64,000 nt of DNA from Desulfoferula mesophila (GTDB taxonomy: Bacteria > Desulfobacterota > Desulfarculia > Desulfarculales > Desulfarculaceae), in NCBI RefSeq assembly GCF_037076455.1, contig NZ_AP028679.1:1751501-1815500 (forward strand), in the 5' to 3' direction. Below, in pieces: positions 32,255 to 40,662 of the stretch; the first letter of the stretch is position 1, and each line of letters opens with the position of its first letter. Made by a program: the position numbers and the translations under genes. Below the pieces are notes generated by a model. It was not told the origin of the DNA, did not search any database, and worked only from the letters and a program-made list of their open reading frames with translations.

Positions 32255-33028
32255 ATGCCATACCAGAGCAACGCCTTTTCCCTCGAAAATAAAGTCAGCT
32301 TGGTTACCGGCGGTGGCCGGGGTATTGGCCTGGGCATAGCCGAAGTGCTGGCCGGGGCCGGCTCCGACCTGGTGCTGGTGGCCCGCAGCGAGAGCCAGTT
32401 GCAATCCTCCGCCGAGATGCTCCGGGAGCGCTACGGCCGCGAGGTGGAGACCATCAGCGCCGACCTGAGCCAGGTGGGTGACTATGGCGACATAGTCCGG
32501 CAGACCGTGGACCGCTTCGGCCGCCTGGACGTGCTCATCAACAACGCCGGCTCCAACATCCGCAAGCCGTTTTTGGAGTTCGAGCCGGAAGATTTCGACA
32601 GGGTCATGGCCATCCAGCTGCGCGGCGCCTATTTCATGGCCCAGGCGGCGGCCCGGCAAATGGCCCAGGCCGGCGGCGGCAAGATCATCAACCTGGCCTC
32701 ACTGACCAGCAAGATCGCGGTGCCCAATATTTCGGCCTACGGCGCGGCCAAGGGGGGCATCCTTTCCTTGACCAAATCCATGGCCGTGGAATTGGCGGCC
32801 AACGGCATCAACGTTAACGCGGTGGCTCCCGGTTACGTGCGCACCAGCATGACCGAGGCCGCCTTCACCAACTCCGACACCCAGGACTGGATGCTCTCTC
32901 GCATCCCTCTAAAAAGGTTCGGGGCTCCCGAGGACATCGGATATGCGGCCCTGTTCCTGGCTTGCCCGGCCTCCGATTACATAACCGGCGAAGTCATCTT
33001 CATCGATGGGGGTTGGATGGCCGCTTGA
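32255..33028 (+). CDS. short-chain dehydrogenase/reductase
   Basis: A 257-residue classical SDR with NAD(P) motif VTGGGRGIGLGIAEVL, NNAG structural motif, catalytic Ser in NLASLTSK and YGAAKG Tyr/Lys pair, ending with ITGEVIFIDGGWMAA. The sequence style is that of gluconate 5-dehydrogenase and 2-deoxy-D-gluconate 3-dehydrogenase (KduD) relatives. ATG 32255 is chosen; an in-frame ATG at 32222 would add 11 residues outside the fold. As the first structural gene after the LacI-type site, it probably oxidises a hydroxyl of the imported compound. The exact substrate is unknown. Confidence 0.88.
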   Translation: MPYQSNAFSLENKVSLVTGGGRGIGLGIAEVLAGAGSDLVLVARSESQLQSSAEMLRERYGREVETISADLSQVGDYGDIVRQTVDRFGRLDVLINNAGSNIRKPFLEFEPEDFDRVMAIQLRGAYFMAQAAARQMAQAGGGKIINLASLTSKIAVPNISAYGAAKGGILSLTKSMAVELAANGINVNAVAPGYVRTSMTEAAFTNSDTQDWMLSRIPLKRFGAPEDIGYAALFLACPASDYITGEVIFIDGGWMAA

Positions 33029-33077
33029 GGCAGGCCGAATATCTTAATCCAAATTGTTAAATAAGGAACACAAAGTT

Positions 33078-34271
33078 ATGATATCATTTAGTAAGCCAAA
33101 CGTATACGGATGCATCGGTCCGCGCCAGCTCATGCTGGGCGACGGCTCTGCCGGCCAGTTGCAGCAACTGCTCAAGGGCTGGAACATCAGTGGGGGCGAC
33201 CTGCTCCTGGTGGCTGACAAGGAAGTGGTCAAGCTGGGTTTGGACCGCAAGGCGGCCGAGCCCCTGGAGGCGGCCGGCTATGGCGTGGCGGTGTTCGACG
33301 GCATCGTGGGCGAGCCCACCCTGGAGATCGCCGAGGCATTGATCGATTTCGCCCGCAGCAAGCCCTTCCAGGCGGTTATCGGCATGGGGGGCGGCAGTTC
33401 CCTGGACATGTCCAAGCTGGCCGCCGCCATGGCCACCAACCCCGAGAAACTTACCGACCACCTGGGCGCCACCAGCTTTGCCCGGGCCCCGTTGCCCTTA
33501 ATAAACATACCCACCACCGCGGGAACCGGGGCCGAGGCCACCGCCGTGTCCATGCTCTCGGTGCAGGGGCGCAAGGCCGTGGTGGTCAGCCCTCAGTTGG
33601 TGCCCTCGGCGGCCGTGTTGGACGCCGAGCTGACCAAGACCTTGCCCGCCAAGATCACCGCGGCCACGGGCATGGACGCGCTCAGCCACGCCCTGGAAGC
33701 CTTCATGTCCATCAACGCCAACCCCTATAGCGACACTCAGGCCACTACCTGCATGTCCATCGTGGCCCGTTGGCTCAAGACCGCCTGTGAGGACGGCTCC
33801 AACATGGAGGCGAGGCGGGCTATGATCTACGGGGCTTACGTGGGCGGCTTAGCCCTGAACGCGGGGGTGGTCCTGGGCCATTCGGTGGCCTATACCATTG
33901 CCAACCGCAGCCATCTGCCCCACGGCGTGTCCTGCGCCATGGCCTTGCCCTTTACCATCGCCTACAACCTGACCGCCATCCCCGAGCGTATCGCCCAGGC
34001 GGCGGAGTTGGTGCTGGACAAGCCGGGGGCCAAGCCCGAGGAGTTGGCGATCTGGGTGGACGAGCTGAACCTGGCCCTGGGGCTGCCCCGCTCCCTGCAG
34101 GAGGTGAACATCAGCGCCGAGGACGTGCCGGCCATGATCACCGAGTGCGTGGAACGCTACCCCCGGCCCACCAGCCCGGCTACCATAGACGCCGGTCGGT
34201 TGCAAGTGTTATACAAAACTATGGTCACCGGCGATGTCGCCAAGGCCATCGAGTATTACCAAGGGGGTTGA
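33078..34271 (+). CDS. iron-containing alcohol dehydrogenase
   Basis: This 397-residue protein is a group III, metal-dependent alcohol dehydrogenase: GMGGGSSLDMSKLAA as the NAD-binding glycine motif, IPTTAGTGAEATAVS, and metal ligands in AAVLDAELT, GMDALSHALEAF, GVVLGHSVAYTI and SHLPHGVSCAM. Members oxidise primary alcohols, 1,2-diols, lactaldehyde or hydroxy acids. ATG 33078 has AAGGA about ten bases before it. The operon also carries a zinc alcohol dehydrogenase and an aldehyde oxidoreductase, consistent with stepwise alcohol-aldehyde-acid oxidation. Confidence 0.92.
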   Translation: MISFSKPNVYGCIGPRQLMLGDGSAGQLQQLLKGWNISGGDLLLVADKEVVKLGLDRKAAEPLEAAGYGVAVFDGIVGEPTLEIAEALIDFARSKPFQAVIGMGGGSSLDMSKLAAAMATNPEKLTDHLGATSFARAPLPLINIPTTAGTGAEATAVSMLSVQGRKAVVVSPQLVPSAAVLDAELTKTLPAKITAATGMDALSHALEAFMSINANPYSDTQATTCMSIVARWLKTACEDGSNMEARRAMIYGAYVGGLALNAGVVLGHSVAYTIANRSHLPHGVSCAMALPFTIAYNLTAIPERIAQAAELVLDKPGAKPEELAIWVDELNLALGLPRSLQEVNISAEDVPAMITECVERYPRPTSPATIDAGRLQVLYKTMVTGDVAKAIEYYQGG

Positions 34272-34323
34272 TGGCAACCCCTTAATGTTTTGTTTCTAAT
34301 TCGAGGTAGGGAGGGAAGTTAGC

Positions 34324-35532
34324 ATGAAAAAGCTTTTACTGGTTACCTTGGCGCTGGCGCTCATGATGTCTCTGGCGCCCCTGTCATTTGCCGCCGACAA
34401 GGAGATAACTATCGGCGCCCTTTATCCCCGTTCCGGGCCCCTAGCCCTGCTGGGCGAGGAAAGCTGGCGTGGGGCCGAGATAGCCCGCATGGTCCGCAAC
34501 CAGAACGGTGGCATCAATGGCAAGCAAATCGTGTTCGCCAATGGCGACTGCTCCGACGTGGCCGCCGCCCGCTCAGAAGCGGAGAGGCTTATCGAAAAGG
34601 ATAAAGTCGGGCTGATCATTGGCTCTTATTCCAGCTCCCGCAGCATGGCTGCCACCGAGGTGGCCGCGCGAAAGGGAATCCCCTACTTTGAGTTGGGGGC
34701 CATCGCCAACGCCATCACCGAGCGCGGCTACAAAACGGTGTATCGCACCAACAGCACCGCGGCCATGTTCAGCAAGAGCCAGGTGGACTTCATCGTCGAC
34801 TATCTCGCTCCGGCTATTGGCAAGAAGCCCAAGGACGTCAAGGTTTCCGTGGCTCACGAGGACTCCGATTACGGCACCTCCGTGGCCGCCAGCTTCAATA
34901 AATTGGCCGAAAAGGCCGGTTTGAATGTGGTTTCCATCGAGCCCTACGCCTCCAGCTCCAGCGACTTGTCGCCGGTCATCTTCCGCCTGAAGAAGGCCGA
35001 TCCCGACGTGATCGTGCTTGTGTCCTACGCCAACGACGCTATCCTGCTGGGTCGTCAGGCTGCTGAGTATAAGCTCAACAAGCCCTTCATCGCCACCGGT
35101 GGAGGCCACAGCCTGCAAAGCTTTGCCAAGGCTCTAGGGAAAAATGCCAACGGTATACTTAACGTCGACTTCACCCAGTACGATGTAAACACCAAATTTA
35201 CTCCGGGTCTTAAGAAGTTCCTGGATCTCTACCGCAAGACCTATAAAGAGGAGCCCCGCTCCGGTCACAGCCTGACCAACTTCATGGGCGCCAATGTGGT
35301 CTTTGATATTATCGAAAAGGCCGGAAGTCTTGACGCGGATAAGATTCGCAAAGCCGCCATGGCCGTGGATATCCCCCTTGGCAAGACTGCCAACGGTTGG
35401 GGCGTCAAGTTCGACGAGAACGGCCAGAACATACGTGCAGCAGCGTTTGTTTCCCAGTGGCGCGACGGCAAGCTGCTCACTGTGTACCCCTTGGGTGCCG
35501 CTGTAACCAAGCCCGTACTTCCCAAGAAGTAG
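34324..35532 (+). CDS. livK: branched-chain-type ABC transporter substrate-binding protein
   Basis: A 402-residue type I binding protein with signal peptide MKKLLLVTLALALMMSLAPL, cleavage near SFA-AD, and the Leu/Ile/Val-binding pattern ITIGALYPRSGPLALLGEES, QNGGINGKQIVFANGDC and VAHEDSDYGTSVAASFNKL. It leads the second Liv cluster. Codon use here is somewhat less GC-rich than in the first Liv operon. A strong hairpin without T-run follows, and the permease genes begin only 450 bases later. The ligand is probably the compound sensed by the LacI protein. Confidence 0.92.
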   Translation: MKKLLLVTLALALMMSLAPLSFAADKEITIGALYPRSGPLALLGEESWRGAEIARMVRNQNGGINGKQIVFANGDCSDVAAARSEAERLIEKDKVGLIIGSYSSSRSMAATEVAARKGIPYFELGAIANAITERGYKTVYRTNSTAAMFSKSQVDFIVDYLAPAIGKKPKDVKVSVAHEDSDYGTSVAASFNKLAEKAGLNVVSIEPYASSSSDLSPVIFRLKKADPDVIVLVSYANDAILLGRQAAEYKLNKPFIATGGGHSLQSFAKALGKNANGILNVDFTQYDVNTKFTPGLKKFLDLYRKTYKEEPRSGHSLTNFMGANVVFDIIEKAGSLDADKIRKAAMAVDIPLGKTANGWGVKFDENGQNIRAAAFVSQWRDGKLLTVYPLGAAVTKPVLPKK

Positions 35533-35545
35533 CCAAACTGATTCG

Positions 35546-35581
35546 TATCGGCGCTCCCTCCTTGGTGGGGGAGCGCCGATA
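35546..35581. terminator. strong hairpin after second livK
   Basis: TCGGCGCTCCC at 35548-35558 pairs perfectly with GGGAGCGCCGA at 35569-35579, and two further A-T pairs extend the stem to 35546-35581. A-rich sequence, not T, follows on the plus strand. It may act as a processing or stabilising element that separates livK expression from the permease genes. Confidence 0.65.
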
Positions 35582-35984
35582 AACAAAAATTCGCCCAGGG
35601 CGATAGCCAAAAAGTTTTTCCGGCGGGTGACCCGGCCACTATATTAGGCATGGAAGCATCATCCCCGGTCAGGCGGAGATCAAGACGTCCCTCTGCTGGC
35701 GGCGCTAAAAACCGCTCAAGAGGATTCCGCGCCTTTTACGGAGGCGGCCCGGCAAAAAGCGCGCAGAGTTTGCGCGCCGCTGGACCTTCTGGCAACGGGT
35801 TGAACCCGGCCTCGGATTCAAGTCAGGCGCCTGAATTCTGGTGTAGCTGCGACAATCGCGGCGGCCGGCATGGGGCCAACGCACAAGCCGAAACCGATTG
35901 ACGACGCATTTACCGCAAGCCTGGCTCAGGGTTGGTTGCCTTCCACAAAGACCATCTAAAACCAGAGATGGAAGTAGAGTACCT
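35582..35984. other. noncoding gap between livK and livH with short palindromes
   Basis: About 400 bases without an accepted gene. Open frames here lack ribosome sites and the local codon bias. The stretch holds a hairpin GCGCGCA-GAGTT-TGCGCGC (35759-35777) and a 12-bp palindrome TCAGGCGCCTGA (35823-35834). An internal promoter for livHMGF may be present, but I cannot point to a convincing one. Such a long gap within a Liv operon is unusual. Confidence 0.6.
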
Positions 35985-36872
35985 ATGGAGTTGATTGTCC
36001 AAGTCTGCGTATCGGGTCTCCTTCTCGGTGGGATCTACGCACTTATAAGCATCGGGTTGAACCTGATCTTCGGCGTGGTCCGCATCATCAACTTCGCTCA
36101 CGGCGAGATGGTCATGGTGGCTATGTACCTGACCTTCTGGCTCAACTATTTTTTCGGCATGGATCCCTACGTGTCGGCGATCATAGTTTTGCCGGTGATG
36201 TTCCTGTTCGGCGTCGTGATCCAGCGGATCATTGTTCAGCCGATTCAAAGTTCCTCGGCAAACATGAAGATTTTCGCCACGGTGGCCCTATCTTTGATTT
36301 TGCAGAACGTGGCCCTGATCGTTTGCACGGGCAACTTCCGCACGGTGCAGGTTTCCTACGGAATGGGCACCTTCGAGCTGGCCGGCATATTCATCAGCAT
36401 CCCCAGGCTGGTGGCCTTCTTCGCCGCTCTTGGTTCCATTACACTGCTCTACTATTTCTTGAAAAGCACCTACACGGGCAAGGCCCTTAGGGCCATCGTG
36501 GAGGACCCGATCATCGCCCGCCTTATGGGCGTCAAGGTTCAAAAGCTTTACATGTTGGCGTTCGGCATCGGTTGCGCGTTCACGGCCCTGGGCGGCGTGC
36601 TGCTCATGCCCTTTAGCTCTGTGTACCCCACGGTGGGCATCCCCTTCACCCTTATCGCCTTTATCGTGGTGGTGCTGGGTGGTTTGGGTAGCATGACCGG
36701 GACCTTCCTGGCGGGACTTTTCATCGGCGTGGTCGAAGCGGTGGGCGGCACTTACGTTTCCCCGGCCCTGAAGGAAGCGATTTACTTCGGCATTTTCATC
36801 ATCGCAATCCTCATCCGGCCCCAGGGAATCTTCGGTAAGGGCGCGGGCTCCGAGGAGGTTGGTTTAAAGTGA
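35985..36872 (+). CDS. livH: branched-chain-type ABC transporter permease (LivH family)
   Basis: The 295-residue permease shows the LivH hallmark GLNLIFGVVRIINFAHGEMV and the late VVLGGLGSMTGTFLAGLFIG. ATG 35985 is chosen since it begins the first membrane helix (MELIVQVCVSGLLLGGIYAL); the open frame extends upstream to 35898 but that part is not membrane-like. The TGA stop overlaps the livM start. It pairs with LivM to form the import channel of the second Liv system. Confidence 0.92.
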   Translation: MELIVQVCVSGLLLGGIYALISIGLNLIFGVVRIINFAHGEMVMVAMYLTFWLNYFFGMDPYVSAIIVLPVMFLFGVVIQRIIVQPIQSSSANMKIFATVALSLILQNVALIVCTGNFRTVQVSYGMGTFELAGIFISIPRLVAFFAALGSITLLYYFLKSTYTGKALRAIVEDPIIARLMGVKVQKLYMLAFGIGCAFTALGGVLLMPFSSVYPTVGIPFTLIAFIVVVLGGLGSMTGTFLAGLFIGVVEAVGGTYVSPALKEAIYFGIFIIAILIRPQGIFGKGAGSEEVGLK

Positions 36873-37852
36873 GAACTAGCAAGTTTAAAACAGCCGCAAT
36901 CATCCTTTTGCTGGCTTTGTTGGTGGTGCCCCTGTTCTTCACTTCCACCTTCGTCCTGCACATGTTCACCCTGGTGTTCTTCTACATAGCCTTGACCGCC
37001 GCCTGGAACATCCCGGCCTTTGGCGGCAAGTTCTCCCTGGGACACGCCGCATTCTTCGGCCTTGGGGCCTACACCGCCTCCATCCTCTACGTCAAGCTGG
37101 GTATATCGCCATTCATCGGCATAGTGGCTGGAACCTTTGTGGCCATGCTGGGCGGCGTGATCTTGACCTTCCCTTTGATCCGGCTCAAGGGCCCCTTCTT
37201 CACCCTGGCCTCCATCGCCTTTGCCGAGGTATTGCGTATGGTGGCCGTGGACTGGCGCGCCTTGACCAATGGCTCGGTGGGCATCAATATTCCCTTCAAA
37301 CCCAGTTGGCTTAACCTGACCTTCACCAGCGGAGCGCCCTTTTACTATATCGCCTTGGGCATGGCCATCCTGGTCATTCTTCTGGCTTGGTGGATTCGCT
37401 CCTCTGCCTTGGGTTATCATCTTCGGGCGGCGGCGGCCGACGAAGACGCCGCCCGCGCCCTAGGTATCAACACCGCCAGGGCCCACTTCCTGGGCCTGAT
37501 GTGGAGCTCGGGGCTCACTGGCATGATCGCCGTGTTCTACGTGTTCTACAACTACGTGCTGGAGCCGGGTACCGCCTTCTCCCTGCCCCTGTTCTCACTG
37601 CAGCCGGCCATGAACGGCATCATAGGTGGTATGGGCACGGTCTGGGGGCCGGTGATCGGCGCCATCATCATGACCCCGCTCGGTGAGTTCCTGCGCTTCT
37701 ATCTGGGTACCATCCAGCAAGGCCTGAACTTCGTGGTTTACGGCCTCATGCTCATCGCGGTGGTCAACTTCGTGCCGGGCGGCATCATCAGCTTGCTGGA
37801 GCCCTGGTTCAAGAAGAAGAAAACCGATGAACCCTCTTCCGCGGACAACTAG
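36869..37852 (+). CDS. livM: branched-chain-type ABC transporter permease (LivM family)
   Basis: A 327-residue LivM permease with AAWNIPAFGGKFSLGHAAFF and late MNGIIGGMGTVWGPVIGAII. Translation starts at GTG 36869, which overlaps the livH stop by 4 bases. The C-terminal tail is lysine-rich and cytoplasmic. It belongs to the LacI-associated Liv importer. Confidence 0.92.
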   Translation: MRTSKFKTAAIILLLALLVVPLFFTSTFVLHMFTLVFFYIALTAAWNIPAFGGKFSLGHAAFFGLGAYTASILYVKLGISPFIGIVAGTFVAMLGGVILTFPLIRLKGPFFTLASIAFAEVLRMVAVDWRALTNGSVGINIPFKPSWLNLTFTSGAPFYYIALGMAILVILLAWWIRSSALGYHLRAAAADEDAARALGINTARAHFLGLMWSSGLTGMIAVFYVFYNYVLEPGTAFSLPLFSLQPAMNGIIGGMGTVWGPVIGAIIMTPLGEFLRFYLGTIQQGLNFVVYGLMLIAVVNFVPGGIISLLEPWFKKKKTDEPSSADN

Positions 37853-37872
37853 CCGGCAGTAATGGTGGAAAT

Positions 37873-38598
37873 ATGGACAACCTGCTAGTCGTAAAAGACC
37901 TGACCAAAAACTTCGGCGGCCTGGCCGCGGTGAGCGAGGTCAGCTTTGAGGTGCGCCGCGGTGAGATATTGGGCCTTATCGGCCCCAACGGCGCCGGCAA
38001 AACCACTCTGTTCAATCTTATATCCGGCCTTTTGGCCAGCGACCGGGGCAGCATAACCCTGGAGGGCGAGGAGCTGAGCAAAAAGCCGCCCTACAAGCGC
38101 AGCGCCATGGGCGTCGGCCGCACCTTTCAGGTGGTGCGCCCCTTTGACATGACCGTTCTGGAAAACGTCATGGTGCCCATCTTCGCCCATTACAAGACCG
38201 CCAAGGAGGCCCGACAAAAGGCCCACGAAATCTTGGAAATGGTGAAGATATCCCACCTGGCCGAGAAGATGCCCGCCAATCTGACCCTGGCCCAGCGCAA
38301 GCGCATCGAAGTGGCCCGGGCCTTGGCCACCAAACCCAAGCTTTTGCTCCTGGACGAGGTTCTGGCCGGGCTCAACCCCTCCGAGGTTGCGGAAAACCTG
38401 CCCCTGATCCGCCAGGTCCGCGACAGCGGGGTTACAATTCTTTTCATCGAGCACCTGATGGACGCCATGATGGCCATTTCCGAGCGGGTCTTGGTCATGG
38501 ACCAGGGCGCGCTCATCGCGTGCGGCACGCCTGATGAAGTGACCAGTGACCAGTGCGTCATTACGGCGTATCTGGGCGAGGAGGCGCCAGAGTGTTAA
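37873..38598 (+). CDS. livG: branched-chain-type ABC transporter ATPase (LivG family)
   Basis: The 241-residue ATPase has Walker A GPNGAGKTT, degenerate signature LTLAQRKRIEVARAL as in many LivG proteins, and Walker B LLLLDEVLAGLNPSE with switch His in FIEHLMDAM. The Walker B site reads DEVLAG instead of the commoner DEPxAG. It partners the LivF protein encoded next. Confidence 0.92.
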   Translation: MDNLLVVKDLTKNFGGLAAVSEVSFEVRRGEILGLIGPNGAGKTTLFNLISGLLASDRGSITLEGEELSKKPPYKRSAMGVGRTFQVVRPFDMTVLENVMVPIFAHYKTAKEARQKAHEILEMVKISHLAEKMPANLTLAQRKRIEVARALATKPKLLLLDEVLAGLNPSEVAENLPLIRQVRDSGVTILFIEHLMDAMMAISERVLVMDQGALIACGTPDEVTSDQCVITAYLGEEAPEC

Positions 38599-39296
38599 GC
38601 ATCGAAAAGGTTGATTCCTACTACGGTGATTTCCAGGCGCTAAGGGACGTGAACCTGGAAGTCAACGAAGGGAAGATCGTGGCCCTATTGGGGCCCAATG
38701 CGGCCGGTAAGACCACTTTGCTTTCCACCATCAGCGGCATGGTGCCCTACCGCAAAGGCAGCATTACCTTCCAGGGGCAGGACATCAACGCCATGAACCC
38801 CGAGGACATCGTGTCCATGGGTGTCGCACTGGTTCCCGAGGGGCGCAGGCTTTTCGGCACCCTGACTGTCCTGGAAAACCTGGAGATGGGTGCCTATGCC
38901 AAGCACGCCCGCAAGGATCTTCAAAAAAATCTGGACAGGGTTTACGATCTGTTTCCCATCCTCAAGGAACGCTCCTCCCAGCAGGCGGGGTCGCTTTCCG
39001 GCGGGGAGCAGCAAATGTGCGCCATCGCTCGGGGCCTGATGACCGAACCGCGCCTGTTGATGATCGACGAAATGTCCCTGGGCTTGTCGCCAGTGCTGGT
39101 CCAGGAGATGTTCCGCATGGTCAGCGAAATCGCCAAAACCGGGGTGACCATCTTCCTGGTGGAGCAGCAGGTGAACCACGCCCTCAAGATAGCCGACGAG
39201 GCCTACATCATGGAAAAGGGCACCGTGGTCCTGCACGGACCCAGCTCCGAGATCGCCAACGACGATTACGTCAAGACCGTTTACCTGGGAAAATAG
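38592..39296 (+). CDS. livF: branched-chain-type ABC transporter ATPase (LivF family)
   Basis: A 234-residue ATPase with Walker A GPNAAGKTT (Ala replacing the more usual Gly in the loop), signature LSGGEQQMC, Walker B LLMIDEMSLGLSPV and LVEQQVNHALK. GTG 38592, overlapping the livG stop, is the likely start, because the conserved LSIEKVDSYYG strand follows at once. It completes the second Liv importer. Confidence 0.91.
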   Translation: MLSIEKVDSYYGDFQALRDVNLEVNEGKIVALLGPNAAGKTTLLSTISGMVPYRKGSITFQGQDINAMNPEDIVSMGVALVPEGRRLFGTLTVLENLEMGAYAKHARKDLQKNLDRVYDLFPILKERSSQQAGSLSGGEQQMCAIARGLMTEPRLLMIDEMSLGLSPVLVQEMFRMVSEIAKTGVTIFLVEQQVNHALKIADEAYIMEKGTVVLHGPSSEIANDDYVKTVYLGK

Positions 39297-39303
39297 GCGC
39301 ATC

Positions 39304-40329
39304 ATGAAAGCGTTCGTCAAGCATGGCACCCAGCCGGGGCAAGTGGCGGTAACCGAAGTGTCGCGCCCGGCCCCCGGGCCTGGGGAGGTGCTCATCAAGG
39401 TGAGCGGTTGCGGCATCTGCGGCAGCGATCTGCACGCCTTCAACAACGACCCCGGCTACGAGTTCGTCACCCCGCCGGTGATCCTGGGGCACGAGTTCTC
39501 CGGCGTGGTGGTGGAAACCGGCCCGGGGGTGGACCCGGGCAAGGTCGGCGACCACGTCACCGCCGTGGCCATCCAAGGCTGTCTGAAATGCCCCACCTGC
39601 TTGGCGGGCGGCAGCCACCTTTGCCCGGACCGCCAGGTCATCGGCCTGCATTTCGATGGGGCCATGGCCGGATTCGTGGTGACCAAGGCGGACCAGCTTT
39701 TGTCGCTGCCCAGCAACCTCGACCTCAACCTGGCCCCTTTGGTGGAGCCGGTTTCCGTGGCCCTGCACGCCCTCAGGCGCACCGTGATCCGCCCCGGCGA
39801 CAAGGTGGTGGTCAGCGGGCCCGGTCCCATAGGCCTGCTCTGCGCCGGCCTGGCCAAGCTGCACGGGGCCAGGGTGCTGCTGTTGGGCATGAACCGCGAC
39901 GCCAAGGTTCGCCTGCCCGCGGCCCAGCGCCTGGGCCTGGAAACGGCCATCGTGGAAGGCGAGTCGCCCGAGGAGTTGGTGCGCTCCACCTTCGGCGAAG
40001 GCATGGCCGACCTTTTCATAGAGGCTTCGGGGGCGGCCCCCGCCTTGAAGTCCGGCTTCAACCTGGTGCGCCGGGGCGGGACCATTTTGATCGTGGCCCT
40101 GTACAACAGCGAACTGACCTGGTTCCCCAGCCCATCGGTGCGCAACGAACTGAGCATTTTGCTCAGCTATGCCAGCACTCGGCCCGACTATGAGCAGGCC
40201 ATCAACCTTATGGCCAACCAGGCCATGGATTTTTCGGTTTTGGCGCAGCATTTCCCCTTGGAAAAGGCCGAAGAGGCCTTCCGAGAGGCTCTGGGCGGCC
40301 AGTTGCTCAAGCCGGTTCTGGTGGTTTGA
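39304..40329 (+). CDS. zinc-dependent alcohol dehydrogenase (MDR family)
   Basis: This 341-residue medium-chain dehydrogenase has the catalytic zinc region CGICGSDLHAF and GHEFSGVVVE, four structural-zinc cysteines in GCLKCPTCLAGGSHLC, and the NAD-binding VVSGPGPIGLLCAGLAK. Relatives include threonine 3-dehydrogenase, sorbitol dehydrogenase and galactitol dehydrogenase. Lying 7 bases after livF and before the tungsten enzyme genes, it probably oxidises a polyol or hydroxy acid taken up by the same operon. Confidence 0.9.
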   Translation: MKAFVKHGTQPGQVAVTEVSRPAPGPGEVLIKVSGCGICGSDLHAFNNDPGYEFVTPPVILGHEFSGVVVETGPGVDPGKVGDHVTAVAIQGCLKCPTCLAGGSHLCPDRQVIGLHFDGAMAGFVVTKADQLLSLPSNLDLNLAPLVEPVSVALHALRRTVIRPGDKVVVSGPGPIGLLCAGLAKLHGARVLLLGMNRDAKVRLPAAQRLGLETAIVEGESPEELVRSTFGEGMADLFIEASGAAPALKSGFNLVRRGGTILIVALYNSELTWFPSPSVRNELSILLSYASTRPDYEQAINLMANQAMDFSVLAQHFPLEKAEEAFREALGGQLLKPVLVV

Positions 40330-40382
40330 TGCCAGCCGGGTCGGCCGTTTGAAGCTCTGGCTTCCCCTCGGGCGAATGAACC

Positions 40383-40649
40383 ATGCGAGTAGAGCTTTCC
40401 CAGGCCTTTGAAAAAGCGGCCGGCGTCCCGTGCCTGGATATAAGCCTGCCGGGCCCCGTCTCCCTGCGCGAGCTTCTGGAGCTTTTGGCCCGGGAGCGCG
40501 CCTTTTTTGCCAAGTACCTTTCCTACCAAGACGACGCCCTGTTGGGCGCCCACCTCAGCGTTTTTTGCGCGGGCAGATTACTTAAACTCGACGACGCCGT
40601 GGACGACGGCGACACCGTGAAACTGTTTTTGCCGGTTACCGGCGGATAA
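40383..40649 (+). CDS. MoaD/ThiS-like sulfur carrier protein
   Basis: An 88-residue ubiquitin-like protein ending in the required Gly-Gly (LFLPVTGG), with the central DDAVDDGDTVKLF typical of MoaD. As a thiocarboxylate at the C terminus it would donate sulfur to the dithiolene of the pterin cofactor. It starts 53 bases after the zinc dehydrogenase and ends 13 bases before the aldehyde oxidoreductase, a common pairing in which a dedicated MoaD serves tungsten enzymes. Confidence 0.85.
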   Translation: MRVELSQAFEKAAGVPCLDISLPGPVSLRELLELLARERAFFAKYLSYQDDALLGAHLSVFCAGRLLKLDDAVDDGDTVKLFLPVTGG

Positions 40650-40662
40650 CTAGGAGCCTGCC

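Noticed and set aside
35650-35901. 83-codon frame between livK and livH
   Set aside because: Arg/Ser-rich translation without a domain or ribosome site; it lies in a region of short palindromes.
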